Origin: an uncultured Gammaproteobacteria bacterium
GTDB taxonomy: Bacteria > Pseudomonadota > Gammaproteobacteria > Pseudomonadales > Litorivicinaceae
DNA: 13,911 nucleotides
Direction of reading: 5' to 3'
Assembly (NCBI GenBank): GCA_913062835.1
Contig: CAJXXD010000006.1
Coordinates: 1 to 13,911, forward strand
Part shown: positions 12,992-13,911 of the stretch, in pieces
Layout: each line of letters begins with the position of its first letter
Numbering within the stretch: the first letter of the stretch is position 1
Translations under genes and position numbers: made by a program
Notes under the pieces: generated by a model
What the model was told of the DNA's origin: nothing
The model's database searches: none
What the model saw: the letters and a program-made list of their open reading frames with translations, nothing else

Positions 12992-13374
12992 ATCTTCTGA
13001 TCGATACTCATCTATTGCTCTGGGTTGCAGGCGGTTCTGCAAAGTTGTCAAAAGAAGCGCTCCAAATGATCAACGATGATTCAAATCGGCTGTATTTCAG
13101 TGCAGTCAGTATTTTGGAGGTGGTGATCAAAAATGCGTTGCAACGAGAAGACTTTTACGTGGATCCAAATTTGTTCAAAAGAGGGCTCGTGGATAACGGC
13201 TACGAAGAGCTGGTGATCACCTCTGCTCATAGTTTGGGGGTGGCTCATTTGCCTCCCATTCATAAAGATCCCTTCGATAGACTGCTTTTGGCACAAGCTG
13301 AGCTTGAGGGTTTTCTTCTCCTAACATCCGATGCTGTAGTTGCTCAATACCCAGGACCGGTGCAGCTCGTTTGA
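12988..13374 (+). CDS. PIN-domain toxin (VapC-like, Sll0205 type)
   Basis: This 128-aa PIN ribonuclease has the four acidic active-site residues expected of the fold: Asp6 in LLIDTHLLLW, Glu44 in SILEVVIK, Asp97 in the HKDPFDRLLLAQA block (92-104), and Asp115 in LLTSDAVV. The H-x-DPFDR-LLAQA motif marks the subgroup that pairs with Phd-type antitoxins. It would cleave RNA, often tRNA or rRNA, when its antitoxin is degraded. The start is a GTG at 12988 inside the antitoxin stop, so translation depends on the antitoxin being translated first. All catalytic residues are present, so the toxin looks intact. Confidence 0.88.
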   Translation: MNLLIDTHLLLWVAGGSAKLSKEALQMINDDSNRLYFSAVSILEVVIKNALQREDFYVDPNLFKRGLVDNGYEELVITSAHSLGVAHLPPIHKDPFDRLLLAQAELEGFLLLTSDAVVAQYPGPVQLV

Positions 13375-13548
13375 TTGCGATGAGACTGTAGGGGTTTCTA
13401 GAAGAACCATCTCTTCTTTTCAATTCACAGCCTTGTCGCGGTTAATACAATGGCCTTTGTCTCATGTGAGGTCGTATCGATAAAAACAGTGAAATTTGGT
13501 TTAACGCACCAATCAGGACCTGCTTATCGCTAAAGAAGTCTATTCGTG

Positions 13549-13911
13549 CTACACCCAGTTCTCGACGCGAAGACCCTCAACCCGTCCAAACTCTCGTATA
13601 TTGTTCGTGACCAGTGTCAGTCCGTGACTTCGTGCATGCGCTGCGATATGCAGATCATTAATACCAATGATCATACCTTTCCGCTCGAGATCGGCACGGA
13701 TGTTTCCATAGTGCCCAGCTGAGTCTTGGCCGTAGTCGAAAATGGCGACACGCGACGTAAAATCATCGATTGCAGCCATGTTTTTATCAGGGCTCGTACT
13801 TTTTTCGACCCCATGATAGAGCTCGGCAAGCGTTATCGTGCTGATCGAGAGCTGCGCAGCTCGACGATTGAACACGTCTAACACGTGAACCGGTCGACGT
13901 TTGATCACGTA
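13549..13911 (-). CDS. VapC-type PIN toxin, N-terminus beyond the window
   Basis: The frame stays open to the right edge of the window, where the last codon read is Tyr before VIKRRPVHVL. Intact relatives begin about 14 residues earlier with a MLDTN-type strand carrying the first catalytic Asp, so the gene is cut by the window and not by mutation. The visible 120 codons hold LAELYHGVEKS with the catalytic Glu, and GINDLHIAAHARSHGLTLVTNNIREF with the two remaining acidic positions, ending RVENWV. This is the VapC4-5/FitB-like PIN group, whose partner is normally a VapB antitoxin encoded just upstream, here outside the window. It is convergent with the Phd-PIN pair across 174 bp, in which I see no gene and no clear terminator. 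Confidence 0.87.
   Translation of the reverse strand, partial: YVIKRRPVHVLDVFNRRAAQLSISTITLAELYHGVEKSTSPDKNMAAIDDFTSRVAIFDYGQDSAGHYGNIRADLERKGMIIGINDLHIAAHARSHGLTLVTNNIREFGRVEGLRVENWV

Noticed and set aside
13389-13418. GGTT...AACC stem followed by pyrimidines after the PIN toxin gene, as a terminator
   Set aside because: Only four base pairs pair cleanly and the following tract is mixed C and T, so it is too weak to call.
1-13911. CRISPR arrays, tRNA or rRNA genes, insertion sequences
   Set aside because: I saw no regularly spaced repeats, no cloverleaf or rRNA signatures, and no transposase frame or terminal inverted repeats with target duplications.

Overview
The window looks like part of a cell-surface glycan locus from a Gram-negative proteobacterium, most likely a gammaproteobacterium. 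The genus cannot be told from the sequence. The Gram-negative assignment rests on two Kdo-transferase-like (GT30) genes, an LPS-type GT25 glycosyltransferase, a lipobox protein and Phd/PIN and VapC toxin-antitoxin genes. Base composition is moderate throughout, except for an AT-rich spacer near 12.53-12.73 kb.

Layout. (1) 1-1592, minus strand: three overlapping glycosyltransferase genes, read leftward. These are a GT25 protein, a GT-A/GT8-like protein with a DxD motif, and the first 16 codons of a third that leaves the window. (2) 1593-1812: a divergent spacer. (3) 1813-2838, plus strand: a NeuB-type nonulosonic (sialic) acid synthase. (4) 2843-6546, minus strand: neuC (UDP-GlcNAc 2-epimerase, hydrolysing) followed by two divergent tandem GT30/WaaA-like glycosyltransferases. 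Each junction is an 8-nt overlap. This unit converges on neuB with only 4 nt between the stop codons. (5) 6547-6717: a divergent spacer with a perfect 14-bp palindrome. (6) 6718-12105, plus strand: a five-gene, translationally coupled operon. It encodes a HAD phosphatase-UbiA fusion (polyprenyl-phosphate phosphoribosyltransferase type), a GtrA protein, a DprE1-like FAD oxidase, a DprE2-like SDR and a PMT/ArnT-like GT-C glycosyltransferase. Together these match the mycobacterial decaprenyl-phospho-arabinose pathway. (7) 12189-12455: a small lipoprotein. (8) 12746-13374: a Phd antitoxin and PIN toxin pair with a candidate operator. (9) 13549-13911, minus strand: a second, VapC-type PIN toxin truncated by the window edge.

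How the genes may work together. NeuC and NeuB would make a nine-carbon nonulosonic acid (ManNAc to Neu5Ac, or an analogue). No CMP-sugar synthetase and no classical sialyltransferase is visible here. The two GT30-like genes between neuC and neuB are natural candidates for transferring the nonulosonate, since GT30 enzymes use CMP-Kdo. The plus-strand operon would make polyprenyl-phosphate-ribose, epimerise it to polyprenyl-phosphate-D-arabinofuranose, move it across the inner membrane and let the GT-C enzyme add arabinofuranose to an unknown periplasmic acceptor. The joint locus, with a nonulosonate branch containing atypical GT30 enzymes facing a lipid-linked arabinose branch, is the most interesting content of the window. 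All functional assignments come from motif recognition and recalled family sequences, because no search could be run.
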